64,000 bases of DNA from the NCBI RefSeq assembly GCF_024807615.1, contig NZ_JANUCJ010000003.1, positions 372,001-436,000 of the forward strand, given 5' to 3'. This document shows positions 25,661-33,357 of this stretch, piece by piece (the first letter of the stretch is position 1; every line of letters begins with the position of its first letter). The DNA comes from Tsukamurella ocularis. Lineage in GTDB: Bacteria > Actinomycetota > Actinomycetes > Mycobacteriales > Mycobacteriaceae. The notes below the pieces were generated by a model. It saw only the letters and a program-made list of their open reading frames with translations. It ran no database searches and was not told the DNA's origin. The translations under genes were made by a program, and so were the position numbers.

Positions 25661-25888
25661 TCAGGGTTCCTTCGGGATCTGCCAGGTGCCGTTCGCGTTG
25701 CAGCTGAGCACGAAGCCCTGGCTGCGCTCGAGCGCCAGCTTGCCGACGCTGTAGCCGGCGCAGCTCTCGCCGATACTGCCGCGGGCGTAGTCACTGATAT
25801 CGGGATCGGCGTGGGCGGGGGCAGCGGCGACGATGAGGGCGACTCCGGCTGCGGAGGCGATCGTGGCTGTCGTGATGAATGTGCGCAT
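25661..25888 (-). CDS. small secreted protein with one probable disulfide
   Basis: A 75-residue product not matching a family I can name. RTFITTATIASAAGVALIVA followed by AAPAHA gives a convincing Sec signal with cleavage after AHA, leaving a mature chain of about 48 residues starting DPDISDYARG. It has two cysteines (GESCAGYS and LSCNANGTWQ), probably bonded. The tail WQIPKEP resembles small actinobacterial exported proteins of unknown function. ATG 25888 has AAAGGTGG at proper distance; an ORF extension to 25942 lacks support. It stands alone between pgi and the SDR gene. Confidence 0.7.
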   Translation of the reverse strand: MRTFITTATIASAAGVALIVAAAPAHADPDISDYARGSIGESCAGYSVGKLALERSQGFVLSCNANGTWQIPKEP

Positions 25889-26018
25889 TTCGCACCACCT
25901 TTCGTCCCTACTCACGCTAGGAACGTCGGTGTCGCGGCACATCCGGGCCGGGCCCCCACGTTTCGGGACGGCGCCTCAGGGCTGAGCCCCTAGTCCTTCC
26001 GGGGGATCCGGTCCGGTC

Positions 26019-26756
26019 TCAGATCAGGCGACGGGTGAGCTCGTCGGGGGCATGTCGTAGCACCGCGCCGAGCGGGGTCCACGGCCACGACGGGACCGCG
26101 GCCTCTTTCGGCTCGCGGTCGATGGCCTTGACGAGCGCCTTCACACCGTCGTCGAGCGAGGACTTCATGGACGTCTTCACGCCCTTGTTGATGTCGGTCT
26201 CGATGAAGCCCGGCTTGATCACGGTGACGGTGATGTCGCTGCCAGCGAACTCGGCCTGCAGCCCCTCGCCGAGAGCGGTGAGGCCGGCCTTGCTCGCCGA
26301 GTAGGCCGCCTGCGCCTTCGGCATGCCGCGCTGCCCAGCGATCGACGAGATGAGCACGAGGTGACCCCGGCCCTGCGGGCGGAAGACCTCGAGTACCGCC
26401 TCGGCCTGTGCGAGAGCGCCGGTGAGGTTGGTCTGCACGGTCTCCAGGTTCGCGTGCACCTTGCCGGTGCCGAGCGGCGCGCCCTTGCCGATGCCGGCGT
26501 TGATGATCGCGCGGTCGAGGCCGCCGAGCCGCTCCACCACGTCGGCGATGGCGACGGGCACGGCGTCGAAGTCCGTCACGTCGAGCCGCCCGATCTCCAC
26601 CGCACCCGCCTCGGGGCAGGAGCTGAGCTCGGCGCGCAGGCCCTCGAGCCGGTCGAGGCGTCGCGCGAGGAGCCCTACGTCCTCGCCGCGCTCCGCATAC
26701 GTCCGAGCCATGCCTTCGCCGAGACCGGAGCTGGCTCCGGTGATGAGGATCCGCAT
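26019..26756 (-). CDS. short-chain dehydrogenase/reductase
   Basis: A 245-residue classical SDR. NAD(P) loop ITGASSGLGEGMARTYAERG (residues 5-24), NAG motif IINAGIGKGAPLG, catalytic Ser in LVLISSIAGQRGM and YxxxK in AAYSASKAGLTALGEGLQAE. The C-terminus PSWPWTPLGAVLRHAPDELT suggests a hydrophobic, membrane-near substrate. In mycobacteria an SDR (Rv0945) also lies next to pgi. ATG 26756 is preceded at six bases by TAAGGT, a leaderless -10, which lies inside the 3' end of the overlapping yczE reading frame. Substrate unknown. Confidence 0.85.
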   Translation of the reverse strand: MRILITGASSGLGEGMARTYAERGEDVGLLARRLDRLEGLRAELSSCPEAGAVEIGRLDVTDFDAVPVAIADVVERLGGLDRAIINAGIGKGAPLGTGKVHANLETVQTNLTGALAQAEAVLEVFRPQGRGHLVLISSIAGQRGMPKAQAAYSASKAGLTALGEGLQAEFAGSDITVTVIKPGFIETDINKGVKTSMKSSLDDGVKALVKAIDREPKEAAVPSWPWTPLGAVLRHAPDELTRRLI

Positions 26757-27430
26757 TCCCCCACCTTATCCACGCCGTGGACGTCCGCGCCGGCGCCGGC
26801 GCCGGCGTGCGCGTCGTCACGGCCCGCGCCGTGCACGTCGCCGCCGTGAGCCAGGGCTGGGCCGCCGAGGCCGGTCTTCGCGAACAGCTGGATCAGCGGG
26901 CCGACGCCCACCGCGTACAGCACGGTGCCGATACCGAGGGTGCCGCCGAGCAGGAAGCCCACGATCACGACCAGGACCTCCATCGACGTGCGCACCACCC
27001 GCACTGAGCCGCCGGTGCGGGCGACGAGGCCCGTCATCAGGCCGTCGCGCGGGCCGGGCCCCATGCCGGCCCCGATGTAGAGCACCGTCGCGAAGGCGTT
27101 GAGCACGATGCCGCCGAGCATCATCGGGATCGCGACGACCAGCGCGGGGTTCTCCGGGAACAGCGGCGCCATGGTGTCGAAGGCGACACCGATGACGATC
27201 ACGTTGGCGACGGTGCCGAAACCCGGCTTCTGCCGGATCGGGATCCACGCGAGCAGCACGAGCGCGCCGACGACGATCGACGTCACGCCCACCGACAGGC
27301 CGATCTTCTCCGCGAGCCCCTGGTGCAGCACGTCCCACGGCATGTTGCCGAGCCCGGCGCGCAGGATCGCGACCATCGCTGTCCCGTACAGCCACAGGCC
27401 CACGAACAGCTTCACGAGTCGAATCATCAT
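26675..27430 (-). CDS. yczE: YczE-type integral membrane protein with His/Gly-rich tail
   Basis: A 251-residue membrane protein with five or six hydrophobic helices, related to Bacillus YczE/YyaS. Family marks include AILRAGLGNMPWDVLHQGLA near the N-terminus and GAGMGPGPRDGLMTGLVAR in the middle. Function in the family is unsettled; in Bacillus YczE affects surfactin production. From about residue 200 there is an unusual hydrophilic tail, ALAHGGDVHGAGRDDAHAGA and more, encoded partly by a tandem GCCGGC run near 26789-26807. It runs 82 bp into the SDR coding region in another frame. Homologues normally end at VGPLIQLF, so the tail may be a recent extension. It is divergent from its likely regulator YczR. 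Confidence 0.8.
   Translation of the reverse strand: MMIRLVKLFVGLWLYGTAMVAILRAGLGNMPWDVLHQGLAEKIGLSVGVTSIVVGALVLLAWIPIRQKPGFGTVANVIVIGVAFDTMAPLFPENPALVVAIPMMLGGIVLNAFATVLYIGAGMGPGPRDGLMTGLVARTGGSVRVVRTSMEVLVVIVGFLLGGTLGIGTVLYAVGVGPLIQLFAKTGLGGPALAHGGDVHGAGRDDAHAGAGAGADVHGVDKVGECGSSSPEPAPVSAKAWLGRMRSAART
26763..26768 (-). promoter_or_regulatory. leaderless -10 element of the SDR gene
   Basis: TAAGGT on the minus strand, six bases before ATG 26756 and embedded in the end of yczE. Confidence 0.45.
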
Positions 27431-27461
27431 GACACCCACTCTGACGTCAAGTGGCATCGCA

Positions 27462-27479
27462 ATCCATATCCAGTTCTGG
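27462..27479. promoter_or_regulatory. candidate YczR (MocR) binding site
   Basis: In the 61-bp gap between yczE and the MocR-type gene, ATCCA is repeated at 27462-27466 and 27468-27472 and overlaps the palindrome CCAGTTCTGG (27470-27479). MocR regulators use direct repeats in such divergent gaps; assignment is by position. Confidence 0.4.
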
Positions 27480-27491
27480 AACACTGGCCTC

Positions 27492-28937
27492 ATGTTCCCT
27501 ACAACTGGCACTGTCGGCGCGGCCGCCCTGGTCCGGCAGCTCGGCACCTGGAAGGCCGACGGGCCGCGCCCGGCCTACCTCGCGCTCGCCGAAGCCCTGC
27601 GCCTGCTGGTGCTGGACGGGCGGGTCCCCGTCGGGACCGCGCTGCCGAGCGAGCGCGCCCTGGCCGCGCACCTCGAGGTCAGCCGCACGACGGTGACCAC
27701 CGCCTACGCCGAGCTCCGCGACAGCGGGCACCTGCAGTCCCGGCAGGGCGCGCGCAGCGTGCTCTCGCTGCCGCACGCGGTGCCCGCCGAGCCCGCGGAC
27801 ACCGGGCCGGAGGCCGACCTGATCCGGCTGAACATCGCGGCACCGTCGGCCCCCGACCAGATCGTGCACGACGGATACCGGCACGCCCTCGAGTGCGCGC
27901 CGCCGTACCTCGCGGGGATCGGCCTCTACCCCGGCGGTGTGCGGGCGCTGAAGGAGGCGATCGCGCGGCGGTACACCGACCGCGGCCTACCCACCTCGGA
28001 GGAGCAGATCCTGGTGACCTCCGGCGCGCAGCACGCGCTGCGCGTCGTGCTGGACACGCTGGTGCACCCCGGCGATCGCGTGGTCATCGAGCAGCCGACG
28101 CATCACGGCTCCATCCTCGCGCTGCGCCGGCACAACGCGCGGCCCGTCGCCGTGGGGCTGCACCCGGAGCACGGCTGGGACCTCGACCAGCTCGAGGCCG
28201 TCGTGAAGCAGCAGAATCCGCGGATCATCTTCACGATCCCCGACTTCCACAACCCGACGGGGTTGCTGCTCGACGAGGCCGGGCGGCGGCGGCTCGGCGA
28301 GATCTCGGCGCGATACCGGGTGCCCGTGGTGGTCGACGAGACGATGGCGGAGCTGGCCCTCGACGTTCCGCCTCCCCCGCCCGTCGCCGCCTTCGCGCCG
28401 CGCGGCGCTCGCATCATCACGCTCGGGTCGGCGAGCAAGACCATCTGGGCGGGCCTGCGGGTGGGCTGGATCCGCACCGAGACCTCGCCCGATGCGCTCA
28501 CCGCCGCCCGGTACGACATGGACCTCGCGGGCGCCGTCTTCGAGCAGCTCGCCGCCGGCTACGCCCTCGACCACCTCGCCGACTTCCTGCCCGGGCGGCT
28601 GGATTCGCTGCGGGCAGCGCGGGCGGTCGCGCTGGACGCGGTCGCCGAGCACCTGCCCGGCGCGACGGTCTCCCCCGGCGTCGGCGGCCTGTGCCTGTGG
28701 GTGACGTTGCCGCGGCCCGTCGGGACCGCCACCGCCGCGGCCGCTGCGGGCCTGGGGGTACGCATCGCCGCCGGTTCCGCCTTCGGGGTCGACGGTGCCC
28801 TCGAGCGCAATATCCGCATCCCCTACTCGCTGCCGCCGGATCAGCTCACGCAGGCGATCGAGCTGGTGGGTACCGCCTACCGTCGGGCGACGGGCGGCGC
28901 GACGATGCCCGACCTGGAGGGTCAGCTCGTGGTGTGA
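27492..28937 (+). CDS. yczR: MocR-family PLP-dependent transcriptional regulator
   Basis: A 481-residue fusion of a GntR winged helix (residues about 25-95: VGTALPSERALAAHLEVSRT, TVTTAYAELRDSGHLQSRQG) with a fold-I aminotransferase-like domain (about 110-480). The PLP lysine is Lys316 in LGSASKTIWAGLRVGW; the cofactor-site aspartate region is FTIPDFHNPTGLLLDEAGRR. MocR proteins sense PLP adducts and often control a divergent gene. The neighbour here is YczE, the classic YczR partner, so the pair is the known YczR/YczE module (family knowledge). ATG 27492 follows no good ribosome site. Its effector is unknown. Confidence 0.88.
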   Translation: MFPTTGTVGAAALVRQLGTWKADGPRPAYLALAEALRLLVLDGRVPVGTALPSERALAAHLEVSRTTVTTAYAELRDSGHLQSRQGARSVLSLPHAVPAEPADTGPEADLIRLNIAAPSAPDQIVHDGYRHALECAPPYLAGIGLYPGGVRALKEAIARRYTDRGLPTSEEQILVTSGAQHALRVVLDTLVHPGDRVVIEQPTHHGSILALRRHNARPVAVGLHPEHGWDLDQLEAVVKQQNPRIIFTIPDFHNPTGLLLDEAGRRRLGEISARYRVPVVVDETMAELALDVPPPPPVAAFAPRGARIITLGSASKTIWAGLRVGWIRTETSPDALTAARYDMDLAGAVFEQLAAGYALDHLADFLPGRLDSLRAARAVALDAVAEHLPGATVSPGVGGLCLWVTLPRPVGTATAAAAAGLGVRIAAGSAFGVDGALERNIRIPYSLPPDQLTQAIELVGTAYRRATGGATMPDLEGQLVV

Positions 28938-29022
28938 GGTCGACCACTCCCGGGAATCCTTGGGACCGCGGTCCGGTTGAACGCCTCAGAACCGACGACC
29001 TCCGCTGGAAGGGACCCAGGAC

Positions 29023-29643
29023 ATGGGACAGAACAACACCGCACGTGATCTCGGGCTCCTCGCCCTGCGTAGCGCCGTCGGCGGCGCCCTCGCGTACCAC
29101 GGCTCGCAAAAGCTGTTCGGATGGTTCGGCGGCCACGGCCTCGAGGCCACGGGGCAGGGCTTCGAGTCCATGGGCTTCGCGCCCGGCAAGCCGAACGCCG
29201 CCCTCGCCGGTGCGGGCGAGCTGGCCGGTGCGGCCCTCGCGCTCGGCGCCGCGACCCCGCTGGCCGCGGCCGGCGGCGTGGGCGCGATGCTGGTCGCCGC
29301 CGAGGTCCACCGCCCGCAGGGCTTCGCCGCGCAGAGCGGCGGCAACGAGTACCCGATCACCCTCGGCGTCGCCGCGGCCGCGCTGGCGCTGACCGGACCC
29401 GGCAAGTACTCCGTCGACCACTTGCTGGGCGACCGCCTGAACAAGCCGTGGCTCGCGGCCCTCGCGCTGGGCGGCGCCGTCGCCGGCGGCGCGGTCACCA
29501 TCGCCCGCCGCAACGCCGCGCTGGCGCAGGCCGAGGCAGTCTCCCAGGAGATCGACGACGAGGCCGCCGAGGGCGACTTCCTGCTCGGCGACTACGACCC
29601 GGAGACGGGCACGAACGACGGCGCGGACAAGCTCATCACGTAG
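29023..29643 (+). CDS. DoxX family membrane protein
   Basis: A 206-residue protein with four membrane helices. The DoxX pattern is seen in LRSAVGGALAYHGSQKLFGW, then GFAPGKPNAALAGAGELAGA and VAAEVHRPQGFAAQSGGNEY. In mycobacteria DoxX partners a thiosulfate sulfurtransferase and superoxide dismutase in a redox complex; no such genes are adjacent here. The C-terminal 40 residues are acidic and hydrophilic (EIDDEAAEGDFLLGDYDPET). AAGGGA precedes the ATG at 29023. Closed by a strong terminator 43 bp downstream. Confidence 0.85.
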   Translation: MGQNNTARDLGLLALRSAVGGALAYHGSQKLFGWFGGHGLEATGQGFESMGFAPGKPNAALAGAGELAGAALALGAATPLAAAGGVGAMLVAAEVHRPQGFAAQSGGNEYPITLGVAAAALALTGPGKYSVDHLLGDRLNKPWLAALALGGAVAGGAVTIARRNAALAQAEAVSQEIDDEAAEGDFLLGDYDPETGTNDGADKLIT

Positions 29644-29685
29644 TCCCCGCCGCCGCGGCACTCACCGGCCGTATGAAGAACACGA

Positions 29686-29721
29686 ATGCCGCCGTTCCCA
29701 TCACCCAGGGGACGGCGGCAT
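29686..29721 (+). terminator. intrinsic terminator behind the DoxX gene
   Basis: ATGCCGCCGTTCCC (29686-29699) pairs with GGGGACGGCGGCAT (29708-29721), one G-T pair, eight-base loop, followed by TCGTCGTTCC rather than a pure T tract. Confidence 0.7.
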
Positions 29722-30023
29722 CGTCGTTCCGCGGTTGTGGACGCTGATCCACCCCCTCCCGGGCCCGGGAGCCGGCCCGGTGGAGCGGCGAGGGTACATG
29801 GGGGCTGCCGAAAGCCACGCGTGCAACGCATGGCTGCATATCTGCAGGTCAGGAACTATGCTCCCGGTGGAGGTTATGCGTCCCGCGCATACCCCCTAGC
29901 GGCACGCACATGGGTCAGTGCATCCGCACCCCGCGTTGCCCGAGTACCGATGCGGGCCCACCGTTCGGCGGCATCGTCGTCTGTGGGGCAAGCGCGTGGG
30001 GATCGCCCCTACTCGGCCCGGCC
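29722..30023. other. gene-free 300 bp with hairpins and a 7-codon ORF
   Basis: No convincing gene lies here. There is a 16-bp perfect palindrome CTCCCGGGCCCGGGAG near 29757-29772, a relatively AT-richer patch at 29830-29860 and the sequence GGTGGAGG-TT-ATG at 29866-29878, opening a 7-codon frame (MRPAHTP, stop 29897-29899) whose DNA folds on itself (TATGCG with CGCATA). The stretch looks structured on both strands but matches no RNA family I know; it also is the 3' flank of the efe operon. Confidence 0.35.
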
Positions 30024-31268
30024 TCAGCGGAACAGCCCGGCCCCGAGGAAGTCGTCCGCGCCCCGCACCCCGGGGACGGCGAAGAAGTAGCCGCCACCGA
30101 AGGGGGTCACGTAGTCGGTGAGCGGCTCGTCGATCAGGCGCTTCTGCACCTCTTCGAACTGCGCCTCGACGTCCTGTTGGAAGCACAGGAAGACATGGCC
30201 GCAGGCCATGTTGCCGTTCATGTCCAAGCCCAGGTCGTAGTTGTACGACCGGCGCACCAGACGCTGCTTCTCCGTCTTCTCCCCCTCGCGCGGGTTCGCC
30301 AGGCGGATGTGCGAGTCCATGGGGATCACGTCGCCTTCGGGGTCGGCGGCGTAATCGGGATCGTCTGTCTCGGCGGCACCGTCGAGCGGGGCGCCGGAGT
30401 CGCGGCGCCGGCCGAACATGCCCTCCTGCTCGGCGATCGAGACGCGGTCCCAGAACTCGACCATCATCCGGATCAGCCGCACCACGAAGTACGTGCCGCC
30501 GTTCGTCCACGCGGGCTCGCCGCCAGTCACCCAGATCAGTTCCTCCGCCTGCGGGCCGACGGGGTTGGCGCTGCCGTCCTTGAAGCCCATGAGGTTGCGC
30601 GCGGACCCCTCGGGCCGCGGCGGGGCGCCGTAGCCCTGCATCTTCCACCGCAGCTGCATCGCGCCGCGGGTGTGCTTGGCGATGTCGCGCAGCGCGTGGT
30701 GCACCGTGTCGGGATTGTTGGCGCAGAACTGCAGCACGAGGTCGCCGTGCATCTGCGCGGCATCGGGCTGGTCGTTGGGGAAGACCGTCATCGGCTTGAG
30801 CTTCGCCGGCTTGCGCCCACCCAGCCCGAACCGGTCGTCGAACAGCGACGAGCCCACGCCCAGCGTGATGGTCAGCCCGTCGGCAGGGACCACGGGCCCG
30901 AGCACAGCGCTGTCCGCGGGCGGCCTACCCACCCCCAGGTTCGCCGGGGTGCCACCCGCGGTGAGGAACCGAGCCCGGTCGGTGATGGTCCGCAGCAGCT
31001 TCTCCAGGCCCGCGCGATCGGTGATCACGTCGAACGCCGCGACCATGAGCGCGGCCTGCTTCTCCGCCGGGGCGGGCGTCAGGATGCCGGACTGGTGCTC
31101 GCCCTCGAACGGGTAGGAATCGCGCACCGTCGGGCCCGAGGACTGCGCCGCGTCGCTGCGCGCGCCCCCGGCCAGCACGCCGCCGACGGCGGCCACGCCC
31201 ACGGCGCCGACCGCCGCGCCCTGCAGGAACTTCCGCCGGCCGGTGCCGGTCGTCGTCTCATCGCTCAT
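30024..31268 (-). CDS. efeB: Tat-exported deferrochelatase/DyP-type peroxidase EfeB
   Basis: A 414-residue heme protein of the EfeUOB iron system, exported folded by the Tat pathway: the signal has TGRRKFLQGAAVGAVGVAAV. DyP features are the distal-aspartate motif GFKDGSANPVGPQ and the proximal-histidine region PMDSHIRLANPR. The C-terminal end TPFGGGYFFAVPGVRGADDF is also typical. EfeB oxidises ferrous iron or strips iron from heme, passing it to EfeO and EfeU. ATG 31268 overlaps the end of efeUO by 11 bp. Longer upstream frames are shadows of efeUO. Confidence 0.93.
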   Translation of the reverse strand: MSDETTTGTGRRKFLQGAAVGAVGVAAVGGVLAGGARSDAAQSSGPTVRDSYPFEGEHQSGILTPAPAEKQAALMVAAFDVITDRAGLEKLLRTITDRARFLTAGGTPANLGVGRPPADSAVLGPVVPADGLTITLGVGSSLFDDRFGLGGRKPAKLKPMTVFPNDQPDAAQMHGDLVLQFCANNPDTVHHALRDIAKHTRGAMQLRWKMQGYGAPPRPEGSARNLMGFKDGSANPVGPQAEELIWVTGGEPAWTNGGTYFVVRLIRMMVEFWDRVSIAEQEGMFGRRRDSGAPLDGAAETDDPDYAADPEGDVIPMDSHIRLANPREGEKTEKQRLVRRSYNYDLGLDMNGNMACGHVFLCFQQDVEAQFEEVQKRLIDEPLTDYVTPFGGGYFFAVPGVRGADDFLGAGLFR

Positions 31269-33291
31269 GCTTGGGGATCTCCAGGAGGTTGGGCACGGCG
31301 GACAGGGTCTCGAGGGCCTGCCCGACGGTGCCGTTGATCTTCTGCCGCAGAGCCAGCGGGGGCTGCTCGAGCGGCGGGTAGGTGCCGTCGGGCCGCTTGA
31401 CGGCGTCGAGGGCTTTGGTGATGTCGTCCAGCTCGCGACGTGCCGTGGGCAGCAGGTCGGGCACGCGCGGGGCGAGCAGCGGCTCGAGCACGCGGAGCAC
31501 GGCGCGAGTGGCTTCGACATCGGCGGCGGTCGCCGCGTAGCCCGCATGCGCCCCCTGGTCGCTGACGCCCGTGAGGTGGTCGCGTAGCGCGTCCTCGAGG
31601 ATCTCCTGGGCGCGCTTGGTGAGCGTGATCGGATCGCCGGCGATGTCGTCGGTGCGCAGATCGGTGCGGATCTTGGCGAGCCCCGCGAGGGTCTTGTCGA
31701 CCTGCGCCGTCAGGGCCGCCGTCGGCTCGCCGGTCCACAGGCCGTACTCGATCCGACGGATGCCGGAGAACTCCGGATCGCGGACCCCGTCGGCGAAACC
31801 GTCGGGCAGGCCCGCGACGGCCGTCCCGGCCTCGCCGAAGCTGTTGTACGAGGCGCCGACCTTCTCCCAGGCCGTCATGGCATCGAGCCACGCCGCCTTG
31901 GCGCCCGCTGTATCACCGCTGCCGAGCGCGGCCTTCACGCGGTTCAGCCCCGCCTCGACGGCGGGGAGCACCGTCAGCACGTAGTCCTGGTACTTCGCGT
32001 TGGCACCGTCGAGGTCGTCCTTGGTGACGCGCGCGACGGGCTTCGGCGCGTCACCCCCGCCGCCGGTGACGGTGAACTGCTCGGAGCGGGTCTCCTTCTG
32101 CCCGGCGAGGTAGCAGACGAACTGGTAGCTACCGCCCCCGAGCGTGGCCGACAGGTCGGCGGTGGTCGCCGGGCCGAGGGTCTCGATCTCGCCGACGACG
32201 GCGTCGCCGCTGTCGACCAGGGTGATCTCTCCGGACTTGCCGGACTTGTTGGTGACGGTGATGCGCTGCTGCCCGGCCGAGGCGCCGCTGACCCCCTTGG
32301 CGCAGTCCGCCTCGGTGACGGTCACCGCGCCGGCGGCAGCGGGCTTGGCCGGCAGGATCGCGATGATCAGGCCCGCGACGAGCAGTGGCACCAGCACGAC
32401 GACCGCGGCCGCGAGGCCGGTGCGCGTTCCGGCCAGGCGCGCGGCCCAGGCCTCGAAGCGGCCCTTCTCGCCCGGCGTCGCCGGGGCGGGCTTCGTACCG
32501 AGGAAGATCCCCAGCACGACCACCAGGTAGGCGAGCCACGCGAAGACCTGCAGCACCGTCATCTTCGGCGCGAGGTTGGTGATGCCACCGATCAACGCCA
32601 CCCACCACGAGTCGGTGCTGATGCTGCCGGACAGGTCGAACGCGATCCACGTGCGGCCGGGCAGGACGCCCGCGTTCTGCAGGTCGCCGAGGCCGTAGGC
32701 GAGGACGCCCGCGGCCACGACGATGAGCAGGATCGCGGTGTATCGGAAGAACGTGGCGAGATTCAGGCGAACCGCCTGCCGGTAGAGCAGCACGCAGATC
32801 CCGAACGCCACCGCGAGGCCCAGCGCCGCGCCGACGGCGGGGCCCACTGCGTCTCCCGAGGCGCGCGCCGCGGTCCACAGGAAGAGCGTGGTCTCCAGGC
32901 CCTCGCGCGCGACCGCGAAGAACGCGGTGAGCACCAGGGCGCCCGCGCCGAGCACCATCGCGGTCTCGACGTCGGCGCGCAGCCCCTTGGACAGCGACGC
33001 CGCGGTGCGCCGCATCCAGAAGATCATCATCGTCACGAGCAACACCGCGAGCACGCTCAGCGTGCCCGCGACGACCTCGCGCGCCGTGGCCGACAGCTCC
33101 GACGTGGTGAAGGTCAGGATCGCCCCGAAACTCACCGACAACGATGCCGCGCCCAGCGCGCCCAACCACACCGGCACCCGCGAACCGCCCGACTTCTTCA
33201 CGGCGGCGAGCAGGATGCTCACGATCAGTCCCGCTTCCAGACCTTCACGCAGGCCGATGAGGAAGTTCGGGACGGCATCACCCCAGTTCAT
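31258..33291 (-). CDS. efeUO: fused iron permease/periplasmic iron carrier EfeU-EfeO
   Basis: About 677 residues joining two proteins usually separate. Residues 1 to ~320 are an Ftr1-type permease with two REGLE iron motifs, LIGLREGLEAGLIVSI and FAVAREGLETTLFLW. The remainder is outside: a cupredoxin-like domain (AAGAVTVTEADCAKGVSGAS onward), then an M75/imelysin-like domain from about residue 425. The M75 HxxE iron motif reads GIRRIEYGLW: the expected histidine is Arg512 (CGT at 31756-31758), with Glu515 kept. I chose ATG 33291; GTG 33309 lies inside a probable iron-repressor site. Operon with efeB. Such fusions exist in other actinobacteria. Confidence 0.88.
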   Translation of the reverse strand: MNWGDAVPNFLIGLREGLEAGLIVSILLAAVKKSGGSRVPVWLGALGAASLSVSFGAILTFTTSELSATAREVVAGTLSVLAVLLVTMMIFWMRRTAASLSKGLRADVETAMVLGAGALVLTAFFAVAREGLETTLFLWTAARASGDAVGPAVGAALGLAVAFGICVLLYRQAVRLNLATFFRYTAILLIVVAAGVLAYGLGDLQNAGVLPGRTWIAFDLSGSISTDSWWVALIGGITNLAPKMTVLQVFAWLAYLVVVLGIFLGTKPAPATPGEKGRFEAWAARLAGTRTGLAAAVVVLVPLLVAGLIIAILPAKPAAAGAVTVTEADCAKGVSGASAGQQRITVTNKSGKSGEITLVDSGDAVVGEIETLGPATTADLSATLGGGSYQFVCYLAGQKETRSEQFTVTGGGGDAPKPVARVTKDDLDGANAKYQDYVLTVLPAVEAGLNRVKAALGSGDTAGAKAAWLDAMTAWEKVGASYNSFGEAGTAVAGLPDGFADGVRDPEFSGIRRIEYGLWTGEPTAALTAQVDKTLAGLAKIRTDLRTDDIAGDPITLTKRAQEILEDALRDHLTGVSDQGAHAGYAATAADVEATRAVLRVLEPLLAPRVPDLLPTARRELDDITKALDAVKRPDGTYPPLEQPPLALRQKINGTVGQALETLSAVPNLLEIPKHER

Positions 33292-33296
33292 GCCTA

Positions 33297-33344
33297 GAAG
33301 GTAAGGCACGCCTTCAATCCACTATGCAGCGATGCCTAACCTCA
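33297..33344 (-). promoter_or_regulatory. candidate IdeR/DtxR iron boxes upstream of efeUO
   Basis: On the minus strand TGAGGTTAGGC (33334-33344) matches the strong half of the IdeR consensus TTAGGTTAGGCTAACCTAA at ten of eleven positions. A 19-bp degenerate palindrome GAAGGTAAGGCACGCCTTC (33297-33315) matches at eleven of nineteen. Both lie within 55 bp of the efeUO start, so iron repression is likely. Confidence 0.45.
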
Positions 33345-33357
33345 GGGCGTTTTGGGC

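Noticed and set aside
26789-26807. GCCGGC tandem as a CRISPR-like or satellite repeat
   Set aside because: Only about three 6-bp units within coding sequence; no spacers or cas genes.
29750-29900. 4.5S SRP RNA gene, suggested by CAGGTCAGG
   Set aside because: The invariant GGAAGGAAGCAGCC apical part is missing and the following bases do not fold into the SRP helix.
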